NCBI GenBank assembly: GCA_022457155.1
Contig: JAJGOT010000196.1
Location: forward strand, 124,001-188,000
Source of the DNA: Cladopsammia gracilis
Lineage: Eukaryota; Cnidaria; Anthozoa; Scleractinia; Dendrophylliidae
Direction: 5' to 3'
DNA: 64,000 nucleotides
The position numbers and the translations under genes were made by a program. The notes beneath the pieces were generated by a model. That model was not told where the DNA came from. It saw nothing but the letters and a program-made list of their open reading frames with translations, and searched no databases. Below are positions 21,575 to 36,500 of this stretch, one piece after another. Position 1 is the first letter of the stretch; the number at the start of each line of letters is the position of its first letter.

Positions 21575-24500
21575 ATGACGTACTTGGAGAACGTCACAAA
21601 GGGGGTTATTCATTCGGTAAGTCAAATTCAGTGTAGTAATTTGGTGAAACTTTCAGTAGCGAAACATCTGTAGATTTTGTGTCGCAGTTAAACATGGCTT
21701 TAACAAAAGCACCAGGTAAGTAAACAAATTGTATTTTTTTTTAATTTGAAGAAGAATGACCCGTTATGTCTCCCGCTTCTTTGTACAAAGTGAATTTAAA
21801 TAACTCAAAACGCTCCGATTTCGGTTTATACCGGATTTGCCATTTAGTTTTTTAAACAGTTCTGTAAAATCAGCATTCCAACCGAAACAGCGGGAAGAGA
21901 TGTCGCTTACTATTTGCCATTCGTTTTCCGGTCTTTGTTTTTCCCTTGTTATAACACTGGAACCGAGAGAAATTGTCTAATGATAAGAAATACTTCGATT
22001 GGTTCGTTTCAACCAGAATCGTGTGACAACCTCTGAAGGTTGTCCACTAGTTCCAACTGAAATTCCCGGAAAAATCAACCGTACCATTTGCTTTCCAACC
22101 GAAACTACCGGTTTTCTTCATTTGTGTTGAGAATCGTTTTCAAAAGTGTGACCCCAGATACATCACGAGTCGATTTCTAAGAAGCCAAAAACGTTCGAGT
22201 TGTTTTTTTGCTTTTATTTGTGCAGTTCTTGCGGCAGAGATACAAATAAATAACGAAATGAGAAAAGTGTTTCCACATCTTTACTATTATTGTCCAGTGA
22301 CCGAGTCAGTGATGGTGTTTCCGCTACAATTTTTTACAGTATTTTTCAACTTTTCAGAGCCGTAATTTGGAGTTAAATTTCTTCTACAAAACATTTGTCA
22401 TATCTCCCGATACAAAAAAATGGATGTTATCGTAAAAATGATGTTAAACGGGACGATTCGCAACGACGATGGTTAGTGTAACAATGTTTCGCTAAAGGTT
22501 GATGCCGTGTAAAACATGGGTGTACGGACGATTTTCTCCGCAATTTTTGCGTTGCGAGTATATTTGAATCAGCTTCAAAAACGTAATTTCGGCCTGTTGA
22601 CCCAACAAAATATTGTCCGCGCGGCGCTGTAACATCACACAGAATAAAATTTGACAAAGTTCTTTGATTTTCGTTTTGTGATTGGCAATTTGATGGGTTG
22701 TCGATTTCTAAACCAATAATATACGTGTATATACTTTTAAGATGCACTTATAAGTGACATTTTTGGGTTAAATTTTATTGCAAAGTTACTTTTTGCAAAG
22801 AATAGTTTTCCCAGGTCAGTTTCAATATGCAGCAACGGAAAAATATTGAATAGATCAGTAAAAAGAAAGCGTTTATTCGTGAAATCATCACGCTAAAAAG
22901 CGAATTGCGATAAAACTAAAACAAATAATATTAATTAATTCAAAACGTTTACAGGGTTTATCTATGCGGCTGAGCCTTACAACTTAAAATAAAATAAAAG
23001 TGAAATTTACGTGATCATTTCAGAGTAATGGTACCGTTATAAAAATTTGAGACTAATATATTCATAAGATATGTTCTAAAAACTCGTCATTTACAGACCG
23101 TGAGCGCGAAGACACATTGCTGGAAAGAAAGTCGTTTTGAAACGTTCAGTCTTACATTTAAAAAGAGATTGTCTACTGCTATAACGCAAAGAACGACCAT
23201 GCGTTGATGCCCGAGTCGTCGGGATAAGATTGCAAAGGCGGGATTTGGGCTCCTTGATCTTGTCGAATGTTTTCGCGCACTGTGCTTCTCTCCTTGCATG
23301 AAATGTCGTACACCAAGAGACTTCGAGGCCTTCGTGATAATGGAGCGAAGGATAGATAATACGAAATGTGCGCTTTTGGAGGCCTCTCAATTCTGTCTGA
23401 CAGTTGGACAGACAGAGATGAATGCCACAGGCCGGGCAGCAATATTCAATAAACCTCATCCAGGTCGAATGAAATTACAGGTTCCGAAGAGGTGCAGGCC
23501 TACTGCGAACCGAAAGCCATTGAGACACGCTTTGCCCCATGCAGTTTGACACACTGTTGGCGATCTGAGATGAAGCTACAAGTCCATGGGATGATAGAGT
23601 AGCATGACCGAAAACAATTTCTAGTATAGACTACATGTAATACAGTATTTACTTTTTTGTAGGTGGAAGATTATTTCAAAAAGCAATGGACTCGGTCCTT
23701 AAAGAAAAGGACATTGAACAGCAGGTATTGGTTGTATTGTTTTTTTATTTTGTCATCGAAACTGGTTGTCTGTCTGCATATCTCTATCACTTTTAGTAAG
23801 AACGTCGAATAAGTTTCATAGCCTGACGTGTAATAAATGCGTTTTATTTATATTATAGAACATTATATTATTTACAATACCTGTGTGAACCACCGTGTGA
23901 TGATTGGCTCAGAGATACATGTATATGTCTTTTTTTTAAAAAAGAGTACAAGAAATTCTCTATTTTCGAATTGCCCACAATACACTTTGTTTGCCCCCCA
24001 AATTTTGCATACACTATTGTTTTTTAAATGTTCTTGGGAGGACTGCATATTCCCAAGAGCATTTCAAAACAATAGTTTTATGAATTTGGGGGGCAAACAA
24101 AGTATATTATGGGTAATACGAAAATAGAGAATAAAGATGAAGTAATAGGTAACATTTGTCAAACTTTTGGAGCTGCGGGTTCTCAAAACAGCTCAGGTAA
24201 ATTAAGGCATGGGCCTCCTGCTATTTCACTCAAAAAAGCCAGGGGGTGGTCTATCTTCTGAGGCTTTGGCCATGAGAACTGCAATTTTTGGTTGACTAAA
24301 GATTTTGCAAGTTTGGACATTTTAGCACGCAGATTATATGCAAATTAGGTCACGTGACCTGTCAGGGTTACAATCCGTGTAAGAAGTAGGCAATTCTCTA
24401 TTGTTCCGCTGCATTTCGCTTTCCCCACATAAGAATGTTTAGATTTTCGTACTGAGAATACGTCAACCTATGGACAACATGGTTTTGAAATAAAATTTAC

Positions 24501-27500
24501 TGAAACTTTATTTTAAAGCGATGTTTCTTTTGTGTTACAAGATTTCAGCCAATCGTAAGACTCCAAAACAATGGCCAAGAAAGACTTCTAATTTTCCATG
24601 TTCCCCACATAGAATTTTTGTTGCATTAAAAATCACAATAGTTTTCACTAAAAGGGAATCAATTAGTAAACTAGAGAAAAATAAATGTGCTGCCTAATGA
24701 AGTTATGGTAGATTTTCATGTTTTAGCCAATGAGGTGGACGGTTTCAACAATAGCACAATTCACACCTTTCTGCATTCCGTGCATTTGGGTTGCCTACTT
24801 CTTACACGGATTGTTACTTAAAAATATTTCAAGCAAAATGGCAACACCTTTTACCAATACCTGGAGGCTGCCAGAAGTTTTATGATTTCAAGGCTATTAT
24901 GTACTTCATTTCTGCGCTTTTAATAAAAAATTACTATTACGGGGGACTGGGTACTAGTACAAATTACCGTTTATTTTCAGCTTTTTTGTTGTTGTTCTTG
25001 GGACTTATCTCACTTATCTGGTAGCAATAACATTTGATTATCATCAACTATCATACACCTTATGATCGAAGATTAACGTTGAATATTTTTTCATTGTTAG
25101 AAACAATCAACAGAGGAGACCGTGACTCAGGAAGAGTCGTTAAAACTTAAACAGCTTCAACAGGAACTGGAAATTGCAAAGGAAGCAAAGGTGGTTCTAC
25201 AAAACAAGCTGTCAAAACAAATCAAAGAAAAAACAGAGTTATGGGGATCAATCAAAATGCAGAAAAGTGAGGTAAAATGAAGTGTAAAGTGAACTGCTGT
25301 ATATCTCTCCTGGCACAATTAACCTTTAGAAACAGGACCGTTTGCAGTTATTTTGATTCTAGGGTAACATAATAAAGCAAACCAAACTAGAATTCGGTGT
25401 CAGTATAAACATGCATGACACAAATATATTTACAATGTACAGGTTCTTGTATAAAAAACCCTGCAGTGATGACAACGTTACAGCCGCAAAAACATCCGGG
25501 AAATAGGACGTGGACCTACTATTAATCTACAACCCTGGAAATGATTGCTTGACATTCACAAAAGACTGAGATTTCTTGAATTGTACTCATCAACAGATTT
25601 AGACCTTTTTAAAATGATCATCTTTTTCAGTTCAAATTTATATCGCAGAGCAAAGTTTTAAACCTGATATCACTGATTAATTACGCCTGGCTTCTATATG
25701 ATCGCCACCGTCACTACGATCTCTGCGATCGCTAGCGATCGCTAGCGACAATCGTAACAATGATATAGAAACCATTGGCTTTTATTATTTGTCAAACCAG
25801 TCGGTGAAGCTCAGTTGAATATTGAGAAGGGGAGGAAAGTTTAAATAGATTCGAATAGATGTATCCAAATAATTTAAGCGAATATTGTTAATAAAACTAA
25901 GTGTTGTAAAACCTTTCTAGATCCATTGCTTGATACGTCAACTGGAAACGAGCAGGGAGAAGTTCAACAAGAAGACGGAGGAGCTGGTAAATACTAAGTT
26001 GTCCCTGCAGGCAGAGCTGGCTGCCAATAATCAACAGCACGAAGAGAAAATTAAAGTGTTAACAAAACATGTAAGTCAATTTAATCATGTTATTAAGTAA
26101 CGTACTTTTAAGCACGGCAAAACAAAAGAGTTGGGAGATGAGGAAGAGAATTGTTGACAACAATGTTAACTTGGCTACCCTCCAAATTTGTGGAAAATGT
26201 AACAAATTCCCTTCAAGTTCAAGTTAAAATGTCCTTAGATCGAACCAAACATTCATTTTGAGAAAACAGCGCTGAGAAAGACATCGCGCTTTATAAACAA
26301 ACTTTCAGTAAAATCTTTAAACTGCAGTTTCTCCGTAAATTTTTACTCTTTTACACTTTTATTATTTTGGATAAAAGTTCGTGAAACCTTTATTTTAAAG
26401 GGGTCCTTTACTCTAACAACTGCTTGACGTGAATGATTGAAACGAAAGTTGTAAGGAATTCCTCAAACGCAAACAACATTCTGATTTCAAAGAAAAAAAG
26501 AAACAAGAATGGGACACGTTATGCAAACCACCGTACGTTCGTCAGTTGCCTAGGAAGAGAAAATTCATTATTCTATAGAAAACTAAATCTTATCAAACCT
26601 TTTTAGTACACCATGTTTGAAATTGACATTCGAGGTTATTTGGTTCTCCAGCTTGATAAACTTGCTGGGGAGCTGTACGAGCAGCGGGAAGTTAAGAAGA
26701 ATGCAAAGAGCTCAGCTGTAAAGATGGAAAAAGACATGCAAACTCTACAGGAAAAGCTGGAAGCAGCGAATCTCTTAAATGAAGAAGGAGCCCAAAAGAT
26801 CAAAACGTATGAACGGCAGGTACGGAGCTGTTTGTGGAAGATAGTTTCTATTGATATAATTTGAAAATGATCTCTTTCATATTTTGTGCAAAAAAAAAAA
26901 GATACAACGAAAGAAAGAAGAAAGAGATAGCTTCACGAGCTTACTAGCAATTAACAATTATTGGATGAGGTTGAGCATGATAGCGATAATTATCAAGGCC
27001 AAAGTTTGTGTTATCTGCCGAAGCCGAAGGCTGAGGCGGATAACACTAATTGTTTTATTATGCATATTCCTGAGCTGCTCTTGTAAAGACCAGAGCGCGC
27101 ACAAAAAAGTGATCAATGCACAGCAGACAAACTGTTGTCTGTAGGTATGACGTCACTTCTGCATATATAAAATTCATTGTTTGTAGGTATGACGTAACAA
27201 AAACAGCAAGCAATAATTAGCTGCGTGCTTATAGCCAATCAAAATCGAGCTAGTGACAACAATGTATCATAATAAGTATTATATTTCGAAGATATAAAGA
27301 GTTAACTGCGCGGCCATTCAGAACGTTGGTCAATACGATTGAAATGATTTCGGTTATTTCCTCATAAACTCGAAACAAGCACCATATTACACTGACAGCT
27401 AAAGATTAGACACATATGGCTTAACGTTAAATGTTTATGAATATTTATTGGGCTTGTTTAGGTGGAAGACATGAAGAAACAGGTTGCAGAGTATCAACAA

Positions 27501-30500
27501 AACAACGAAGAAGAAACAAGAGTAAGTCTTCCTGATAGTGAAAAAGTTTAGTCAAGATCTTTTGTAGTCCAGTCTTAGAATTACAGTCCAGTATTCATCT
27601 CCAGTTTAACCAACGTGTATCCGGTCGCCTCTGTGTTTTCATCTTTTTTTGGCACAGTGAAGTTTAAGATTGTTAATGCCCGTGTGTTCCTTCGTTAGCT
27701 TAAACAAGATGCTCAGAATGAAGTTAGGCGGATTGCCGAAGCAAACGACAAAATTCAAAACCAAATTGAGGAGCTGGAGGAAGGCAAAGCGGACCTGCAA
27801 AAACAGCTCATGAGAGCTAATGCGGAGCTCGCTCAGATGAAGACCAAGTTCGAACAGGAAGCTGTGTCGAATAGACTCGAGGAACTGGAAGACTCCAAGT
27901 AAGTACAATCCACTAACTTCAAAGATTGCAAAAAAATCAAAATGCAAGAAAAATCCTAATTAAATTTCATCTTGTAAAATGTTAAAATAACAAATGGTAC
28001 AATGCCAAAGTACTGCCGAAAAAGTATATTAATGTAATGGTTACACCATAGGAATTCGTCGAGCGACTCAAAAGTTAGAACTTGGTAATTAAATGAAATG
28101 TTTATCTTGGTTAGTTAATCAATAATATGTTAATATTCTTGACTAAATATTTTTCTTTACTCTTCCTTAGAGGCAAGCTCGCCCTGAAGCTAAATCAGAC
28201 CGCGGAAGCACTTTCTAGCGCCTCACAGAAAGCCAGCAATGCTGAGAAAGCCAAAAACAGACTAAATTCCAAGCTAGAGGATGCCCTCATTGACTTGGAG
28301 AAGGTAAGCGTATCGTGCTATGAAATATTTCGTTGGAGTCCGCGCAAATGTATTATTCTCTTAGTTTATTTTATTTTTCTCATTTTTTATATTTCTCACA
28401 AGCCGTTTTGTGTTTTCAGGCTCAGACAAACAGCGCCATCCTTGAAGAGAAACAAAATAACTTCGAGAACCAAATCCACGAATGGAAGGTCAGGTGTGAT
28501 GAACTGCAAGCTGAAGTGGACAATGCACAGAAGGAAGCGCGCAACTATTCCAGTGAGGTCAGTCAAAAAACTATACAACAATCTTGTCTATCTTTTTACC
28601 TACCTCAAGTTAGAATTTCATCCACAGACTGTTATTTCTAAATAACAGCACCACACCAAAGTACTACTCGATAGCTTTCATTCGCATGGTCACACTAAAG
28701 CCTGGTTCACACTAGCGACACATTAAACGACATAAGAACACTATGGACGTAATGACATAATACATAGTTAATAGAACAAACTGATTATGAAACTCAGTCA
28801 GTCCTTTGTTATATGTTTTTGTTCTCCATTTCTTTTGTTCGTTTGCCCTGACCCTGCACAAAACACAAAAGGTATTGAAATGCATATGAGCAACTGACCA
28901 GTAGAAACATTTGGGCTCACACTTGAAACAAAACAATGTGCAGGGTCACGGTTCGTTCAACATAAAACAAAGCAGCTTTGTACACTCTTGTTGAAATTTG
29001 TTGAACTTCATAACCAGTTTGTTTTATTAACTATGCATAAGGAAAAGCTCGCCATGAAGCTAAATCAGACCGAGGAAGCACTTTCTAGCGCCTCACAGAA
29101 AACCAGCAATGCCGAGAAAGCCAAAAACAGACTAAACTCCAAGCTAGAGGGTGGTCTTATTGATTTGGAGAAGGTTAGCTCATCGTGCTATAAAATATTT
29201 CGTTGGAGTCCGCGCAAATGTATTATTCTTTATTTTATTTTTCTCTTGTTTTTATTTTCCCACGAGCTGTTGCATTTTATGTTTTCAGGCTCAGACAAAC
29301 AGCGCCATCCTCGAGGAGAAACAAAATAACTTCGAGAAAGAAATCCACGAATGGAAGATCAGGTGTGATGAACTTCAAGCTGAAGTGGACAATGCACAGA
29401 TGGAAGCGCGCAACTATTCCAGTGAGGTCAGTCAAAAAACTACACAATAATCTTGTCTATCTCTTTACCTACCTCAAGTTAGAATTTCACCCGCAGACTG
29501 TTTTTCATAATTTACAGCACCACACTAAAGTACTACTCGATAGCTTTCATTTGATTGGTCACATTAAAGCATGGTTCACACATGTTTCACACTAACGACA
29601 TAACGACATAACGACATAACGCCGTTATGTCGTTATATCGCTAGTGTGAACCAGGCTTTAGATTTCATCCGCAGACTCAAAACTATAACAACCTTGTTAA
29701 CTAGCTAACTGGTAAAGAGCAAGAAGATATTTATAAACTGAATACAGGAGTGGCTGCAAAAAATCAACACCACGAAGACTTCAACTTAGAATCAAATTAT
29801 CTGACTCGAAATTGACCCTGACAGTAAAAGGGTTTAGTCGAAATCTTTCGTAATCCTCGTCTGTTCATCTTCAGTTTAACACATGTGTATCCGGTCGCCT
29901 TTGTGTTTTCATCTTTTAGCACATTGAAGCAAACATTAACAAAATGCTAATGAAGCAAATCGAGGAGCTGGAGGATGACAAAGCGGACCTGCAGAAACAG
30001 CTCATGGGAGTTAATGCGGAGCTCGCTCAGATGAAGACCAAGTTCGAACAGAAAATGTCGAGAAGACGCGAGGAAATGGAGGACTCCAGGTAATTATAAT
30101 CTCAGTATTCACTGCAAAGATGCAAAAAAATCAAAATTCAATAAAAATCCCAAAACATCAAAATAGTAAGTGGTACTACTGCAGAAGAGGTTTCAATGGA
30201 ATGGACGCACCATAGGATTTCGTCGGGAACTACATCAAAAGCCTTCAATAAGTGAAACGGTTCAATGAAATGTTTATCCGTCTTGATTAGTAAATCAATA
30301 ACATGTTAGGATTCTTGACAAAATATTCCTCTTTACTCTTTCCTTAGACGCAAGCTAGTTGACATACTTAATGAAATAACCGAAGAAGCGTTTTCCAGGG
30401 CCTCACAGCAAGCCAGCAATGCTGAGAAAGCTAAGAACATACTCAATGCCAAGCTAGAAGATGCCCTGATTGACTTGGAGAAGGTTAGCTTTTTGTGCTA

Positions 30501-33500
30501 TAAAATGTTTCAGTAGAGTCGTTAATGTGTTACTCGTTATTGTAGATTTTTTTATAAGACGTTGCATTTTGTTTTGTTTGAATTTCGTGTATTACAAACT
30601 CAAGATACCTCGTTTTAATCTAGGGAAGTTTTGACCCGCAAACCGTGGAAACTCTCCCTGACATAGCTAAAGCTATCTGAGGTATTGGTGTAGGTGTCTA
30701 TATGCAGCTGCGTGGCACTTTTCTAATTTATCCGTTAATTAAAACTAGCCCCAAAACTGAAATAATCTTATTTTTACATTCCAGAGAAAACAATCACAAT
30801 CAACTAAACTTTGTCGTTCAAAAGCTTTCACCTGAATGTTCAGACTCGGCATAAAACAGTAATTTGAATGATTGCACTGTGTGATTTCATCCACAGAGAC
30901 ACTAGAACCGTGACTGTTATTAATGGTTCTGGTAATTCATTAATTCTTTATATATGCATGAATAATTGTTTGTAAGGTCTGTAAGCGTGAAATCGTGTTA
31001 ATCCTACACTCTGTCATAAAACACGGGTAGTGAAAGATCACGGGTGTTTGATAGTCACTACAGAGTGGGATGCTACCTGTTCTGTAGTTAATTAGTTTCC
31101 AATCTGTGCTCAAACAGGCTGATCGCGCTCGATTAGAGCTCGAGAAGAAACTGGACGAGAAGAAGGAACGACTGGAAAAGCAAGGTGGCACCATACAAGG
31201 ACAGGTGAGTTATTTAAATCGTCCAAAATTTGAGCATTTAAAGAGACACTGCCCGGCCGAAATTAAGAAAGGTGAAACTTAACTAAGGTGAAAGGTCGGA
31301 AGCATAAGAATTAAGATTGACGAGGGCTATTTTTCAATTTTAGCAATTCTCAAAAACAGTATTACGCGACCGTCTGCACAGTACATTTAGACCGTACAAA
31401 AGTTCACAAAAACAACTTTTTCTTCGTCTAGAATAACTAGTACGACTACTTTCCGAATAAAATACACTTGTTGCTTGTCAAAAATTTCCCGAGAAACTGA
31501 TTTGAAAATCAAAATTGCTAAATTACAAAAATATTTGCATAATTAAGGCGATGCCCGAGTGAAGATAGAACTGTACTATAAAATCCAAGTCTTGTTTTGT
31601 TTACACAAAATCGCTTTTCAATCTATGTAATGAATGAACTAACACATAAAAATGGACAACACAATCTTCTTTCGAAAAAATTTATTCAAATCTCCATTAG
31701 TTTATGTTTAAAAGCAAAACGTGTACCATTTATAGTTCATCGAGTTCGAGCTTCCTTGGATGAAATTCAAGACATCGATACAACTGAATTTAAGCACGTT
31801 TTAAAATCAATTCTCCAAAAGTAACAATAAGAAAATGTCAATCACAGATTGATATCAACATAAATTCTCATCGAAAAATGTAATCTGTTTTCCTTTAAGG
31901 TTACAGTGTACCTTCAGATCGAAAATTTATTGAAAATTTTTTTTTGGCGTTAAAATAAAGTTTACAGAATGAACTTTCACCCAAAAAAAATTATCGAAAA
32001 ATAGTGAAAATTGACGGAGAAATGACGGTATAACTTTTGTGGGCGGAGTTTGTTTATTAAGCGATATGTTTTTTTAAGCGCCGTTTTCTCAAAGTTAATT
32101 TTTCGCTTGTTGGGGACACTTTAAAGAGCTACAACTCAAAGGGAATTTGTTCGATTTTCCTTAAATTTGGACAGAAGCTAGACTAACATATAATCAACAA
32201 AAACGTGTCGGCGAATTTCTTAATTCCGAAAACTTTTTCGTCAAGAGGCATTTCCGTGCGATCATTCCAATTTTTTTTCTCCCCTTTTCGAAAATATTCT
32301 GTAACTTTTCACTGCAATTGAATATGGAAAATCGCCGACACGTTTTTTAACGCTTTGTGTCCGAAAACCCGAGAACAAATCAAATTAGCAAAATATAATA
32401 ATCGCTTTGAGTTATAGCGTTTCAAAGCTGATTCAGACGTTCGAATTTAGACGTCGTAAAAAATTTGACAATTCATTTTATTACCAAATAGTTTCCATAT
32501 TTAGATAGCCAGCTCTATAAGCTTTAATTTGATATCTGGGTTTAGGTATATTTAGTGTAATCTTAAGACGCTAGAGCTGTTATACTGGAGACACCCCCGA
32601 AGGTACACTGTAACCTTAAGTTTCTCGCTTGCTTGGAAATTCAAATCTCCGCTTCTGGTTCTGAAATCCGTAAAAAACAAACATCTCGGATGTTGTGTGG
32701 CGTCATACGCGCCCGCGAACTAGGCCTGTCCAACACCGTTGGCGGCACCTAGGTACTTGGTATATCCCTGATCATAATGTATGGTACTTCATGTATCCCT
32801 TATTATAATGTATTTAGATATATTGCAATGTAGTTTATTGTCGGATTACAGTATCTAGGGTTGAAGCACTGATTTCAGTATTTAGGTTTAAGCACTGATT
32901 CCAGTATTTCCAGTGTATCGAAAGGGTTAGTTCTTATGTATGGTCTGGTCTAGCAGCATATTATCTTTTAGTATATACTGAAACAGTGGATAGCATTGTT
33001 GGCGCGCTCTGATTGCCTACTGAAACTCGGAATAGCAAGTGCTATTCACCTCCCAGCAATTTGCGCGCGAAAATTGTAATCGTTGACAGGAATAAATGAG
33101 TTAAAAAGCATCATTTTCGTTATATTATCTCACTTTTTAAGTATATACTAATTTTGCGGCTCGGTAAATATCCACCACTACCCACCTCCACTTCGGTGAA
33201 TAGTTGTTAAATATTCCTTATAAATTACAGTTTCTGGCAGCTAGTCCTCGGTGGTGTAGTGGATAGTGTGCATGGAGCAGATCATAGGGCCCGGGTTCGA
33301 TTCCCTATTCTGCTGTTTTTATCTTCTTTTTCTACTGAAATAAAAACTAAGTGTTTAAAGTGCCCCTATGATCAAATTTTTGATTTTCCTTTTTTTACAT
33401 TTAGTGTACAATTAGACTTTCTTACTCATCTTGCCAAAATTTCAATTCATTACGACCATCAGAAGTCATTTTATTTTAACATTTATTTCCGAGAATTTAC

Positions 33501-36500
33501 AGCCGCCATTAATCAACCTTGTTCCAAGGCTTGGTTGCGAATGGGAGAAAGTGACGTCAAAGACTCAAACATACCTCAGGGTTGAAATTATAATAACAAT
33601 CAGCATAGAAAATTGCACGAAGAACAAGTCCAAAGTTTTTGTTGCTTTTCGCGTGATTTTCAATACTTTTTGTTATTATAATTTCTACCCGTGAGGTATG
33701 TTTGAGTCTTTGACGTCACTTTCTACCATTCGCAACCAAGCCTTGGAACAAGGTTGATTAATGGCGGCCGTAAATTCTCGGAAATAAATGTTAAAATAAA
33801 ATGACTTCTGATGTTCGTAATGAATGAAAATTTGGCAAGATGAGTAAGAAAGTCTAATTGTACACGAAAATGTAAAAAAATGAAAATCAAAAATTTGATC
33901 ACAGGGGCACTTTAAATACAAAATAAAAAGGGATACACCAAGTACATACCTGGCGGCGGCGGCACACGCACGCGCCCGCGAAACATTCCGCTAGGCATGA
34001 CCATGAAAAATGACGGGCATAGGTTTAGTTCTATGAGTATGGGGATCCGCGCGGGCCTTCGGCCCGCAGAGCTCCGCTATAAAAACCTATACAAATTTAA
34101 TTACTTATTTACTTTTCTAATTTATACTAATAAATTAATTAAAATGTTATTGTAAACGAAACTAAATGTAATATAGAAACTGAACTAAGTAATTATGTCC
34201 GTTTGTTCCTTCGTTAGCTTAAACCAGATGATCAGAAGGCGAATGCCGAAGCAAACCTTGACGAAATGCAAAATCAAATCGAGGAGCTGGAGGACGGCAA
34301 AGCGGACCTGCAGAAACAGCTCACGAGAGCAAAGGCGGAGCTCGCTCAGATGAAGACCAAGTTCGAACAGGAATTGTCGAGTAGACTCGAGGAATTGGAA
34401 GACTCCAGGTAATTTCAATCTATAAATTTCAAAGATTGCCAAAACATCACAATTCAAATTTCAGTTTGTAAAATATAAATAACAAATGGTACAATACCAA
34501 ATTATTGTACTGCCGAAGAGGTTTCAATAGAATGGTCATACCATAGGATTTTGTCGAGCGACTCAAAAGTTAAAACTACATCATAAGCCTTCCATAAGTG
34601 AAAGGGTTTAATGAAATGTTTATCCGTCTTGCTTAGAAAATCAATAACATGTTAGGATTCTTGACTAAATATTCCTCTTTACTCTTTCTTTAGACGCAAG
34701 CTAGTTGAAAAACTAAACGAAACCGAAGAAGCGTTTTCTAGGGCCTCACAGAAAGCCAGTAATGCCGAGAAAGCTAAGAACATACTCAGTGCCAAGCTAG
34801 AGGATGCCCTGATTGACTTGGAGAAGGTTAGCTTTTTGTGCTACGAAATGTTTCGTTGGTGTCCGCGCTAAGGGAGTGTCCAATATTTATGAGGAGGGGG
34901 GGGGGGGGGGGGGGGGTTGGTCAAATGCGGAAACTTAACGTTTGGAACTTTTTGTACCCCCTCGATGATCAAGGATAACTTTTTGTGCCTCCCCCAGGGA
35001 GAAAATAAAAACTTTTTTGACCCCCCCCCCCCCTCTATTGTAATGATACATTCATTATAAAACCACACTTCCACACTCCACTTTAATAGCGTTTTACTCG
35101 CCTGCCTTGAGCTTGAGCTTAGCAATAAAAGAAGTAATCATTTCCGTCTCCAGTCCACCCCCTCACACATCCGTCAGATCCACCGTGACAAAGGCTTTCT
35201 ATAGCATTCACATTACCATAGTCAAAATTGTATGCCCAATCATCAGTAGCCTGGAGTATTAATGAAGTAACTGTAGAGTGAAGAGATTGAAAGCCTGACT
35301 GGTGGCTAGAGAGGAAATTATAATCCATGAGAAAGCCAAAGACCTGATCGTAAATAATTCTTTCGAAGACCTTTGCCACCACTGGGATAATAGAGATGGG
35401 GCGTTTAATAAGTCAGCGTGATCCCTTTGTTTGAATATCATCGGCATCACTTTCGAACACGTCCATTCTAAGGGGGAAAGTGCAATTTGTGAATTTAATT
35501 ACACACAAGTTGTGTTTTAACAAGTATATTTTGTACATAATCTTGACACAGAGATCAATAATATTAGCTGTGTTATTTTACTCTTTAAAATTTGTAGATT
35601 TTTAGGGTAGCATCGTTGTATATTATGGTTTGATTTAATACTGTAAATAATGAACACTCCCTAATGTGGGCAGTACGCAGCTCTTACAAGGACTTCTCTG
35701 ATTTGCTGAGAAAACAATAGAACAAACAACACAACAATGGCTAACAATAGACCCTAGACCTAAAAACAATAGTGTGTTCGTCGTGATTATATTCTTTTGA
35801 CAAGGCGTTGCATTCCGGTTTGCAGGCTCAGACAAACAGCGCCATTCTCGAGAGGAAACAAAGTAAGTTTGACGAACAAATCAACGAATGGAAGATCAGG
35901 TGTGATGAACTGCAAGCTGAAGTGGACAATGCAAAGAAGGAAGCGCGCAACTATTCCAATGAGGTCAGTCAAGAAACTACACAAAAGATATTGTATTGTA
36001 GTGTATTGCATGGTATGGTATGGTATGGTATGGTATTGTACTGTATTGTACACGGCAATCTTGTCTATCTCTTTACCTACCTCAAGTTAGAATTTCATCC
36101 ACAGACTGTTATTTAATTCACAATTAACAGCACCACACCAAAGTACCACTCGATAGCTTTTATTCGAATGGTCACACTTAGCAGACTCAAAAGCTAGAAC
36201 CACCGTTAACTGGCTAACTGGAACAGAGAAAATAAAATTTATAAAGAAAGGTGGAGGAGCGGGAAAATATTTAATTGTCCCCGGAGGCAGAGCTGGCTGC
36301 TAAAAAATAAGCAGCATAAAGATTTAAACTTACATGTTTGACTAACATCTTTATTTTCTGAGAACATTACGATTTTAATTAAGCGTGTAATTGTAAGTGA
36401 ATAAGCCGCAGTAACAGTATACGTTCGGGTCTGTCTCCAGTGTAACACCACTAGTATCTCGATTTGTTGTATTTTTTTACTACGTTAACTGAATTTGGAG

